From Pteria penguin (Eukaryota > Mollusca > Bivalvia > Pterioida > Pteriidae), in the NCBI GenBank assembly GCA_035048485.1, contig CM068590.1, positions 12,136,494-12,200,493 of the forward strand: a DNA stretch of 64,000 bases. The letters are read 5' to 3'. A program made the position numbers and the translations under genes. Below are positions 51,533 through 62,500 of the stretch, piece after piece (the first letter of the stretch is position 1; every line of letters starts with the position of its first letter). The notes beneath the pieces were generated by a model. It saw nothing but the letters and a program-made list of their open reading frames with translations, made no database searches and was not told the DNA's origin.

Positions 51533-51770
51533 TCGACGTCATTTCCGAATATGACGTCATAAATGACGTCACGAAGTTGTATACGTGAAAAGTGCAAATG
51601 GGTGGATGTTACATGAATGTTTCGTTATTATTATTTTTTCTGCTTTGTTTTGTTTTGTTTTGTTTTTTTTGCATTTAGTCACCTACCAAATCCATTGTTC
51701 TCGATGTGGGCACTTTTATGTGGGCAACTCACGTCATAATCATATGACGTCATAACAATCACGAAGTGCG
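51533..51770. repeat. Imperfect inverted repeat rich in CRE palindromes
   Basis: The left arm (about 51549-51606) contains ATATGACGTCAT, TGACGTCACGAAGTTG and AAAAGTGC. The right arm (about 51705-51765) contains the complements GGGCACTTTTATGTGG and CAACTCACGTCATAATC, then ATATGACGTCATAAC. The loop of about 100 bp includes a (TTTTG)n tract near 51643-51668. It has three intact TGACGTCA sites plus near matches. It may be a degenerate fold-back or MITE; no target-site duplication was found. Confidence 0.5.
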
Positions 51771-51975
51771 CGTGTATGTTGACGTTATTTTAGTTGCGAT
51801 ATTCCGTAGTATATGTGAACGAGCACTGGCTTGAGCCGCTAACAAAACAACGATCATGCTGCGCGAAATACATAATATATAAACATTTTCACTAAATAAT
51901 AAAAGGGTCTATATATTGTGTATTTCGTACTGCGGTGATGACCTGTTGGTTGGCAAAATCATAAGTGTTCCCCCG

Positions 51976-52144
51976 AATACACCGTTCCACTTTCGTCAAA
52001 AGTCAAGCACTTTAGCGCAAAATCTGACTATGATGACGTCATGCAAGGTTGGACAAGTCCGACATTTGATTATGACGTCATAAGTATAACAATCAAAAAT
52101 CCGCTAAACATCGCTTTCTATGCTGAAAAGTGGAACGGTGTATT
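51976..52144. mobile_element. MITE-like fold-back with 18-bp perfect terminal inverted repeats
   Basis: AATACACCGTTCCACTTT at 51976-51993 is the exact complement of AAAGTGGAACGGTGTATT at 52127-52144. Two TGACGTCA palindromes (52034-52041 and 52073-52080) lie almost symmetrically about the centre, and TTTAGCG / CGCTAAA also pair. The 169-bp length and structure suggest a MITE. No clear duplicated target was seen, so the superfamily is open. Confidence 0.65.
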
Positions 52145-52284
52145 GACATCAGAGACAATCAGTTATTCCTTATGAAGTCAAAAAAATTCACGTGATCCTT
52201 ATCTTTTCCCAACTAATGTGACAGTCAGTCCCACAGTAATAGTGGCTACCCCCTTCCGCCCCCTTTTTCTGAAATGCCCTTCTC

Positions 52285-52850
52285 CCAACAGATTGATTGG
52301 TTGACTGATTGAAGTTTTACGTCCATTTCAACCGTTTTTCTTTATATAGAAGCAGAAGGTCATTACAGGGTTACCGTGGCCTATACTGTAAGGTTCGACT
52401 TTGGGTCACGTTTTGTGGGGTGAGTAACAATCATGCGGTAGATCTATATGATTTCACGATATATAGCAGTGGTATTAATAGGAGATATTAGGCTTTCTAC
52501 TTTTTACAAGATTGGAATATGGTCAGCAGTAGCGGATTTAGAGAGTGGGCCAAGGGGGGACCTTTTATCTCAAAATTATGAATAAAACTTACGATCTGGC
52601 ATCAAATCGGCTGAGCATTTTGGCTAATACTAAAAACTTGATTTTCACACACTTTTTCCGAAATTCTGGATCCGCCACTGGACAGGAAAATTCTCATATA
52701 TACCAGGCTACAGCATGTACAGGGTGAATATTAGATTTCATCTGTGGGTTGATATTAGAGGTTACCAACCTCTTAAACACAGTGGCACATTCCGGGAATC
52801 GAACTATTAACCGTTCGTTTTTAAATTACTACACCAAGTCTTCCTCCAGG
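52285..52850 (-). mobile_element. Split tRNA-derived SINE interrupted by ~400 bp
   Basis: The tail side (about 52285-52350: GATTGGTTGACTGATTG, GTTTTACGTCCATTTCAAC) and head side (about 52757-52850: GAGGTTACCAACCTCTTAAA, ATCGAACTATTAACC, TACTACACCAAG) match, in order, the intact SINE at 57927-58095. Read on the minus strand, the head gives the A-box-like TTGGTGTAGTA and B-box-like GGTTAATAGTTCGAT. The intervening ~400 bp is foreign and includes the hAT-like MITE at 52527-52680. Confidence 0.65.
52527..52680. mobile_element. Degenerate hAT-type MITE, 154 bp
   Basis: Left end CAGTAGCGGATTTAGAG and right end, read inward, CAGTGGCGGATCCAGAA match at 13 of 17 positions. CAGTGGCGGATC plus a G-rich stretch is a common terminus of animal hAT elements. 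The adjacent 8-bp flanks (ATGGTCAG and GACAGGAA) do not match, so the target duplication has decayed or the boundary is off. Confidence 0.6.
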
Positions 52851-54023
52851 TGCTTCGAAGACGAAAATGACCTGGGCACCAGATAAAGGATCATTTTAAA
52901 AGCATACTTCAAAATGGTTGCTACGAAAGCCATAAAATTTTTCATAAAATTATTTTGTCAGATTATTATCATTGCCCAAGTTCAACTTACGAAAAACCAA
53001 AGGATACAATGCGGTAGACCTCGAACCTACCGTCATACGCACCCGAGTCGGATAAAAAACCTACAATTCCATCCTTGATCTAAATTTTCCGAAATACAAT
53101 CAAAAAACAAGATCGATTAACTTTTCAAACGTTTTAAATAAGTTTCATTTGCAAAAAAAAAAAATCAATGGAGTTAGTTCCCTTGTGACAAGTCTGTTAA
53201 CTTTGAGGTATATGATTGAATATATGTTCATAAATCACAGGCACAGATTCAGACGGGGATGGGGGACGTAATGCATTATTTTAGGCAGCTAGAAATATAA
53301 CATACAATGTCTTACCTTCTAGACTCGAAACCCAACCACCTGCATTTTTGTTTTACAAAGGAACGTTTTTCTACTCTATGAAATTTAAGTCTATTACCCC
53401 ATCGTATTAAAATCTGAAACAAGGGAAGTCTTGTTTCTGAAAAAAAAATACTACCATAACTTTTTTTCAGACTTTCTGGTATATTTCTTTTATACACAAG
53501 ATGTTACCGTATTCATTTGTGCACCGAGCTTGATACATAAATAATACAAGCTCTGAAATATTAAATTAAAACATGTTCATTGGAAGATTAAGTGATGAAA
53601 GTGGAAGGAGCCAATATCAAACTTCGTCTATATAAATGTATCATAGTTTTCAAGTCGGTCGATTCAGAAGGAAACATTTACTTTGACTGTTCCTCTGGAA
53701 AAAGTAACTGTAATGGACAGACAGACAAATGGACACACAAGCAGATCACTATATAACCCAAACTCTGTAAAATTAAGGTTGCTTATAGGAGAGACATAGA
53801 AACCTCCTCCCTAAAATTAGCTAGAGTTATCTCCCTCATTGGAGTACAACTCTCGGACTTCATCCATCACTGCTTGATTGAACTTAATTTTGTAATATAA
53901 TTGCATTGTTTATCTAAATGCTTTATTGAAAATTATTAATTGATTGTATTTACTGATTAATTGAGAATGAAGTCACGAAATCTGCCCTAATACTTAGTAA
54001 ATTTCTCAAAAATTTAATGAAGT
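52851..54023. other. Single-copy intergenic sequence, no gene seen
   Basis: AT-rich, with a short A-run near 53155 and scattered GACAGACAGACA near 53713. Open frames are short and carry no recognisable domain. Confidence 0.6.
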
Positions 54024-54039
54024 TTACATGGTAGTAATG

Positions 54040-54295
54040 ATTGATTGATTGATTGATTTTTGTTTTACATATACGTCACACCACGAATATGGTGACGGCA
54101 TCTGCCTGATGCAGGGCATACAAATTTTGACCTTTGCAACGGACCCACCCGAAGCAGGGATCTTTAACGTGCCATGCATACCACAACACGTGGCCTCGGT
54201 TTTTACTGTCTCATCCGAAAGACATGACACCGGCATGACTCGAACCCCGGCCTCCCGATCAGGAGTCCGACGCGATACCACTAGGCCACGCCGGC
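54040..54295 (-). mobile_element. tRNA-derived SINE, antisense, with 16-bp target-site duplication
   Basis: Same family as the copy at 50684-50959, read on the minus strand. Tail (GATT)n near 54040; body with CATCCGAAAGACATG; head complement with GGACTCC-type anticodon arm, TCGAACCCCGG (B box) and ACTAGGCCACG (A box). Flanks are TTACATG-G-TAGTAATG at 54024-54039 and TTACATG-A-TAGTAATG at 54296-54311, 16 bp with one mismatch. Confidence 0.9.
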
Positions 54296-54311
54296 TTACA
54301 TGATAGTAATG

Positions 54312-56490
54312 TAAAAAATCCCAGAGCTGTAACCCAACACAGCCACTAATGCTAGTGGTGTGAAATCACATGGGAAGACTCTATAGTGAATCAAACACAT
54401 ATAATACATTTCAGCAGTAAACAAAGTTCATTCTCAGTGGTCATATTTCTTTATTTTATCGAATCATCATACATATATCTAACTGATATCTTTATACACA
54501 ACCAAGGTGTTCATGATCTCCTCATCACAAATGTAAAACAATATAAACTCTAACGGAATTTAACACTTCACAAAGTACAGCATGACAATAAGTCAAGATA
54601 AATGATCTTGTTTTTACAAACAAATCTATGATAAAGTGAAAAAATAAGACATGTCAAAACAAGAATCAGCACCATGACATTTCTAACACTGATTACGAAA
54701 TATTAGATGTATAATAAAGCAATTTCGGTCATTTTGGTTTCTACACTGCTCTTCAAATATTTATATATTTTGACAATTCCAATCATTTGGCCACGAGCAT
54801 CACTGAAGAGACACAAGTTGTCGAAATGCGCATATGGTGCACTAAATTATAAGGTATATATGTTCTATATTTATCATGACCACATACATTAAAATTTAAA
54901 AAAACTCAAAATTATTTAGATGGAACTGTTTCAGTACGAATGAAATTTAGAATCAGAATATGATTATATAAAAGGCCATACAATGTTTTCTCTTTTAATA
55001 CAAATGTCAGGTGAGATCACAAAAACCGAAATTATCTGTCTGCAATACCATGGTACATGCGTACATGTAAACATCACTGTGGAAATGATAGGAGACCATG
55101 TTTCGTCAATTTTCAACTACAAGATAAACTTCAATATCTAGTCGACAGCCTCAGTCAATATGCAATGTAAATTTGTTCAGAGGATGCCAGCAATAATATT
55201 TAAAACAGGAGTTACAAGGACAGACAGATAACCGGGGAAGATATACTAATCCAGTTGCCCCTGGTTACTAAATTTCAAGCTTATCCCCTACATTTAGATA
55301 GTTATATGCCCAGATGGCTCCTAAATCAATATTCCTTAAAAACTCATAGAATAAAGTAATCTTAAATGTATTGGACAAATTACATGACATCAACAGAAAA
55401 TCAATGAAGAGACTAAAATATAAATCTATGAATAAATGTGAATTATTTACTGTTGTATTGGTACATGAAGGTTTTTTCTCGGCACATGACAAAAATTAGG
55501 AGCATAGGCAGTCCCTGAATTGACATTCTTATAGTAGATCACCACTAAGACAGACCATGCTTTACAGTTGACACATAACTGTACCGTACGACAACTCTGG
55601 CAGTCGATTTGAAATTAAAAGAGATCAATTATGCAGCTTTAATCAAATGATTATTCAACTGTTTGTTTCCTCAATATGTATTCTTCCCTCTCTCTATGGA
55701 TGAGAACACTAGCTTGACCTGGCCAAATGTTAAACTACAGTTTGATTAGGAATGTAATGATATACCATGATACAATATATCACGATACGGAGATCATGAT
55801 ACAATACATGATACAGGAAGAAGCTAAAACAATCCAGCAATGATACTGCAATCATTTTCTTCATAAAAATCTGTAATAATTTTTATGATATATATAACTG
55901 TCTCAAACAGAATTTTTTATGCAAGAAAAATCTTAATAGATTATCAAAATATTTCTGTTATCTTTTGTGCTTATTTGTTTCTCGTGAAAGCTGTTTAACA
56001 TGTACGTCTTTTTTTTTCTCAAAAACTATATCTGGATACCTCATGAAATCAAATCAATACATTATAAACCTGATATCTTGATTAAACAAGTGTATCGTGA
56101 TGAATTGTATCGTTGTTCAAGTATCATGATACGTATTGTTCTTTGAGAAGATGTACAGTTACATCTATAAGTTTGATTCCGAGATTCACGTTTAGCTAAT
56201 GTAAAGACAAATTTTTTATATGAACGTAATCACAAATTGAAATGAATTCAAAGAGGGTATCCAATATATACACCTTAACCTTGTATGCAGGGCATGAGGG
56301 TTAAAATCAGACTTTTCAAAACCTATAATCATAACATTTGAATCCTGACAAAATTGTGGCATCTTTTCAGATAATAAAATTCAGCAAACATGCCCTGATC
56401 ATTTTACATGTAGATCATATAAAAGCAAAGTGAAACTTAATAATTCCCTGAAACTGATCCCAAATATAATGTCTGAAAGACTGGTGTCAT
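54312..56490. other. Intergenic or 3' untranslated region downstream of the minus-strand gene
   Basis: No coding exon recognised. A minus-strand AATAAA lies at 54450-54455 and an ATTAAA near 55637; either could be a poly(A) signal for the gene to the right, but nothing in the sequence decides this. An inverted repeat at 55751-56141 is listed separately. Confidence 0.45.
55751..56141. mobile_element. MITE-like inverted repeat with ATGATAC/GTATCGTGAT arms
   Basis: ATGATACAATATATCACGA (55768-55786) pairs with the complement of TCGTGATGAATTGTATCG (56095-56112). The outer sequence GATATACCATGATAC pairs with GTATCATGATACGTATTG (from 56121). The pairing is imperfect over about 40 bp per arm with a ~300-bp interior, suggesting an old non-autonomous DNA element. 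No target duplication was identified. Confidence 0.45.
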
Positions 56491-56493
56491 GTG

Positions 56494-56571
56494 TTACTCA
56501 TTCATTGGCCTTATTTGAAGTTGATCCTGCAGTCTATTTCTTTCTGCATCAGTGAGGCTAACCTTGTAGAC
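56494..56571 (-). CDS. Alternative terminal exon (25 codons plus stop)
   Basis: Preceded on the minus strand by a TTTTTCAG acceptor. In the frame reached by direct splicing from exon 60216-58513 (phase 0) it reads VYKVSLTDAERN and continues as a short amphipathic stretch to PMNE and TAA (56494-56496). It does not fit in frame after the exon at 57413-57460: of that exon's possible donors, one gives an immediate stop and the other shifts to a different frame. The codon pattern of the direct splice looks protein-like. Confidence 0.6.
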   Translation of the reverse strand, partial: VYKVSLTDAERNRLQDQLQIRPMNE

Positions 56572-59500
56572 CTGAAAAAGGACAAAATATTATAACATAT
56601 TATATCACATCGCATATCATATCATTATATTATATTATCATATATATTATTGGATTTCATATCATATATTTCATTATTACAATGGTTGCTATAAATCTAC
56701 TCTACATGTATGCTTACTTCCTGAGCATTTCAGTGTAAACAAAAGACCTTCTTTGAACTCTTCCAATAGCATCCATTTGAAAAGGATCTAGAACAAGATG
56801 TGTTTGTGAAACATGAATGTCCCTGGTGGCAACAAAATCCAAATAAGGCAAGTTTTGAAATGTAGGTCAAAGATCACAGTCAAGGTCACAAGTTTAATGA
56901 CCTAGGTATAAATTGATTGATTCATTCATTATTGTTTTACGTCACTCCACGGTGATTTCACATATATGGTGACGGCATCTGCCTGATGCATTGCATACAA
57001 ATTTAGACCTTTGCAACGTACCCACCCAAAGCAGTGAGGGATCTTTTAGTGCCACGCCTACCGTGACACGGGACCTCGGTTTTCACTGTCTCATCCGAAA
57101 GACAGAACACTGGTGTGCCCAGGGTGGGATTCGAACCCAGGACCTCACGAGCCGAGCACCTTACCCACTAGGCCACATCGGCGTGGTATAAATTGAAAGG
57201 GCTTTATTAGCGGAGTATGCATGCCAAATATGAAGTCTCTATCTCTATCTATCGATCTGGAGGCACAAAAATTGTTTACTCTGACATCAGATGATTTTCA
57301 TATATGGACATTTACCCAACAAAAATATGCATTTAATGTGAACCTCCATCTAAACCCACTAAAAATAAATAGGCATTTCAGTAATAATAATAATAATAAT
57401 AGTAATAAAAACCTACTTTCTTTTACCACTTTTCTGCTTTGATGTGACTGAATCCACATTCTGTAAGAGAAAAATGTTTCATTTAAACATTACCTATTGC
57501 AATTTTCATACTACATATATAAATAAATATATATATATATAAAACAACATGCCCATCACAACCAATAGGGTGGTTAAATTCACACTTGTAACCTTTACCT
57601 TATGAGCTGCACTGGCTAACCAATGGGCCATGAGTTTTCTAGAGATGTATCAATACAGCTTCAATATGACACATATCATCATGATACTTGGGGTATGATA
57701 CGATATGTGTCACATTACAATTTCTCATCAAGGAATCCTATTTTAAATTTACTGCTATGGTTTCATTAAGTAACCACAATGTTGGGGTTTTTTTATTAAA
57801 GATAAATTTATAACTTTTATTATACTGTAAATATAAGTTATAAGTACTTGTAAACACTAAGACACATAAGTTATCTGGACAATCAAACTGAAATTTGGAC
57901 ATAATTATCTTTACATTGTAAATTTTTGGTTGGTTGATTGGTGTTTTACGTCGCTTTCAACAATATTTCAGTTATATCGTGACATAGAAGCAAGAGGTTA
58001 CCAACCTCTTAAACATAGTGACGCAACCCAGAAATCGAACCTGAATCGTCGGCGCCGCAAGCCATGCGCTTAACCACTACACCAAGCCTGCCCCTCATTG
58101 TAAATTTTGTTTTCTATATTTTCAGAAGGAAATTGTATTGTTGCTGTACTGTTTGATATCCTTCCTGTGTTAGGCCAATAGTTTTACAACGGATACCTGC
58201 TCATATGGGAAATAATTCTGTATAACGAAAAGACCCAACACCATTGCGAGATACCATTGGACTCCTAGCAATTCCAACAGGTTCTAAGATTCAGGGTTAC
58301 TGATTTAAGATGGTATACAAAGTATTCCTTGTCAGCTCTTATAGTTATACTAAGTTTAATCTGGATAATGAATAGGATTTATAATTTGTATTCACAATTT
58401 CTGACACTTGACCCTGCACCACTTTATTTTCACTTTCATCATCAATTTCAAATCGCAACACATGTACTTCCACATATTAGTTTAAACAGAACAGCCTTCG
58501 ACAGAAACTCACCTTTAACAAACCGCTTTGTGAAACACGTTTAGACGGTGATTTTTTTCCAACTGAAGGACATACATTCTTGTCTTCTTGACCTTTGACC
58601 TTAATGCTGTCATCATCGTTATCATCAGACACATTCCCTGTACTCTTCTTCCTTGGTGTTTTATTCGTTAAGCTTGGATTAAAGATATTTGAACTTTGAG
58701 ACACTGTCCGTCTCCTAGTTGATAAAACGTCATCGTCCTTTTTTCGCAATCCATATCCCCCAACATTTAGCACAGGTTCATTGATATGGTATGTGGGGTC
58801 CTCAACTTCCAACCTTTTTAATTCACTGGCTAATCTTTTACTTGGTGTTTTCACTTCCTTATCACAGACTTCTTCAGTTCTATCTGAAATTCGTTTAGAC
58901 TTTGTTTCATTCATATTTTTCTGAACTGACCTATGAGAAGTTCTAGTATTACGTGTACTTTCCTCAGGTTTGGAAGTTTTGTCTTCTTCGTTTACACCAC
59001 TAGCCACTTTCTTCTCATCTAGAAATGACCCTGACTTTTTACTTGTAAACTTTGATGTCCTAGTTCCCCTTCGTTTACTTGGACTTAGCGTGGAGTTTAC
59101 AACCATACTTTCACTTGAACTTTCCTGAGAATTTACAGATCTTTTCGAATTTCTTACAACTCTGTCATTTTTCAAACTTTCTCTTTCTTGTGTATGAGTA
59201 TTTTTTTCTTCCTCATCCAATCCACCATTCACTCCATCCTCAACCCATTTCAAAACATCACGAGTTTCTGTTTTCCCCTCTGCCTTTTTTCCCTGCCCCT
59301 CATACAAAGAAGAACACTGATCCGAGTCAATTTCATTCGAGCTTGAATCATCGTCTGATAATTTCTGATACTTGTTAATGTCTGGCATCAACTGATGGCA
59401 ATTCCTTTCATTTTCCGAGTCTGAATTTGAATTCACTACAATAACAGTATTATCACTACGATCCGTTCCCCTCGCTTTATTATTGCTGTATAAATTATCT

Positions 59501-62500
59501 CCAGGTCTATGATTAACATCCATATTGTCCTCCCTACCTATATTTTGTCCTATTTTGTGTCCCTCTTCCTCATCACTTGATACATCTATAGCATTTCTAC
59601 TCTCCATTTCTTCTTCTAAATCATCAACTTTCCTTTTCCTTTTGATCTCATCATCACCATCATCCTCATCCAAACTAGAATCAGAAATTTCTATGGAATC
59701 AGGCAAATTTCTTTTTCTGTCTGAGCCAGAGCCTTTATCAAGGAAAAATAATTCTGAATCTTCTGTCACTGAAGAATGTCGTGTCTCAGTTCTGGACAAC
59801 GATTTACGTTTTTCTTTGGTTGCTGATTGACGATTCAATGTTTTTACTTTTGATGGTGATAGACCATTTTTAGCAATCTTCCCAGTGTCAATAAAGAACA
59901 CCTCCATGTTTTCTTCCTCTCCCATCTGGATTCCCTTTTCATGACTAGAAGATGGTTCCTCATTTGAAAAAGGATTCATATTACCATCTGTAACAAAAAT
60001 ATCATCACTTTGCTTCTTATCATGCTTTTTTACTGACTTCTGTTTCTTTTTGGCATTTCCTTTATCATTCATTTTAACTTTTTTACAGGGTGGTTCGTTA
60101 TCCGACACCATTACATATGACGCCTCCTTCCCGGATATGACATTATTTCCAGTACTTTTCTCTTCATTCTGTTGATCAGCAGGACTTTGAATTTCTGAAG
60201 AAAGATCTGTCAATAACTGTGAAAGAAAAAATAAAATCAATAAAAATTTGGTTTGTGTTTAAAACAACATACCCCTGCAACACCCAAAATTTCTGGCCTT
60301 TACCATCACTTGCTAGGGAGGACCCATAATGCAGGGTTCGATTAAGTCGCCAAAATTCCTTATGATCTTGTGATTTGAAATTTCACTAATAACAAAATTC
60401 TAACAATACATATCAATGCTGCAAAATATATAAATTTACATACTGAATTCCTTGCAAGTAATTATAACTAGTAATTATGTTCAGTGAATTGCACTAAACT
60501 CATCTGTTTTTCATTGTTTCTATCTTTCTTTAGAAATTACTTTCACACTGAAGTAACACATATCTTCTTTATAGGAACAACAGGCACATAATATATGTCA
60601 TCATTTTAAAGACTTCACTCACTAGTCCAAAAACATCAGACCCAAGCATAAGACTTGGGGTCTGAATTCCTCCTATAGAGAGAATCGACAGGAAAATCAA
60701 GACTTATTACAACACACAATTTGCTGGTATGTTATTAACTTGCTTGAATTCCAAGTATAATGTCTTCTTTAACACAAAGTCTGACATAAGTTCTGAAGCA
60801 TATGAATTTGAACATTCTATTACCGACAATTCTGACAATTCATTTACCATCAGTGTGGATAAACACAAGTCTGCTCAGGAACATGGAGTGCCCACATGAA
60901 AACCCAGAATTTTTTGGAATTTTTAACACTGCTACATGAAGCATCATCATTCCAGGTCAAACGTCATTTCCATTAAAATGTGCCAGTATATTCTCCTAAA
61001 CCTCTACAGGAAGCGGGGGCATATTGTAAGAATACAAAATAAAGAATGATATAAAAGTAGTGAGAGAAGTCAACAGAAAAGCTGACATTAGGCCACAATC
61101 AAAATATTCGTAGATTCTCATCGCCACCCACCACGATTTTTCACGCGTGCCTCAATTTTTTTTTTAAATTACATTTTGAAAATTATACAGCCCATCGGAA
61201 ATATCCCGTATCTTATCTGTTTTTTTTATAGATGTATGATATTTTGTTTATATTTGTTGAATTTGTGATCTTGTGTTATTGTTATATTATACTGACATAC
61301 TGAAATCAAACAAAATTATGAAAGCTTATTTAGTGTTTGTCAGATTAATTTAGTTGTATTCAATGTCCAATTCTTTATACATATTCAATGTCCAATTCTA
61401 ATTTAGATAAAACTAAAATTAAAAAATAAAATTCATCCCCCTGTCCCAATTTTTTCGAAAAGTTGGATGAGAATCTAGCTAATTTTCAATAATGACCTTA
61501 ATAGAAGATGCTATGAATATGGGCATTACATGTAAGTGCAAAGACGATAAATGACAAAATAAAAATACCCCAAAGCCAGTCTGTCCAGATTGGACAAAAC
61601 AGAGACAGAAAACTAACCTCCAGAAGTTCTTCATACAAAGTTTCTGTTAAATCATTAAGAAGAAACCGGGTGACGTGTCTCTTCTTAAATTTTTTATCTG
61701 TCGGCATGCTTTCTACCACGGATGATGATGTGTCAGCAAGCCATATCATGAAGTTCTTGGGAGCGGCCACTGACAGAGCCGTCTGAAAAATGCACAATAT
61801 ATAACATATGAATTTCACATTTTACATCATGCAAGGGACTGACAGCTGGACAAGGTTCTTTCTGCTAGGATTTTTATTACATAAATGCATGGATTTTAAC
61901 ATCACAGTGCAATAATGGAGAGAAATTTGTAAGGTTTTACTCAGCAATTCATCCAATTACATCAAACAAATAATTTCCAATTTTTCAAGATATAATCGTC
62001 ATATGTTTTCAATGTTGATCCAAATTTAAAGGAGATTCTCAAGTTTACACCCACTCACTACTTTTTCCATAAATTTCTATCCTGCCCATATGACATCCAA
62101 AGTTAGAATTTTTTTTTTTACATATTTTCCCCTATTTCTGAAGTGCAGCAGTGTACTTGAGAGCACATTATACACAAATTATTACTGGTACTTTCTAAGG
62201 TCCCTTGATTTTGAAGTTTGATGATACGTCAGAAACCTTGATTTCATTTTACAGCACAAACATTTTATTGCACCAAAATACAGAGATATGAAGTCCGATA
62301 GTTTTGATGCATCAATCTGCATATTAATTATTTACAGTAAAATTGATATCAAGAGAAGTAATTAAAAACCAATAATAATGTACCAGTAGGTGTAGATTTT
62401 ATGGCCACAACAAAACTTACTTTCATCAAATATCAAAATTTTTTCTAAAACTACATACCTGATAAATTTTATCCAACCTGTCGTGGAAAACAGTCCTCAT

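Noticed and set aside
52370..52410. A tRNA-like A/B box pair (GTGGCCTATAC, GGTTCGACTTT)
   Set aside because: Spacing and flanks do not form a cloverleaf, and the piece lies in the insertion that splits a SINE; too weak to call.
58513..60216. Assignment of the large exon as DAXX (PPCKK motif, acidic and SUMO-interaction motifs)
   Set aside because: Only a five-residue coincidence. The order of domains differs and the helical region shows no convincing match, so the gene is left unnamed.
60217..60240. The Met at 60240 as the start of a 587-residue single-exon protein
   Set aside because: The first eight codons cover a polypyrimidine tract and CAG acceptor (TTTTTTCTTTCACAG). Upstream exons join in phase, so the open frame merely extends into the intron.
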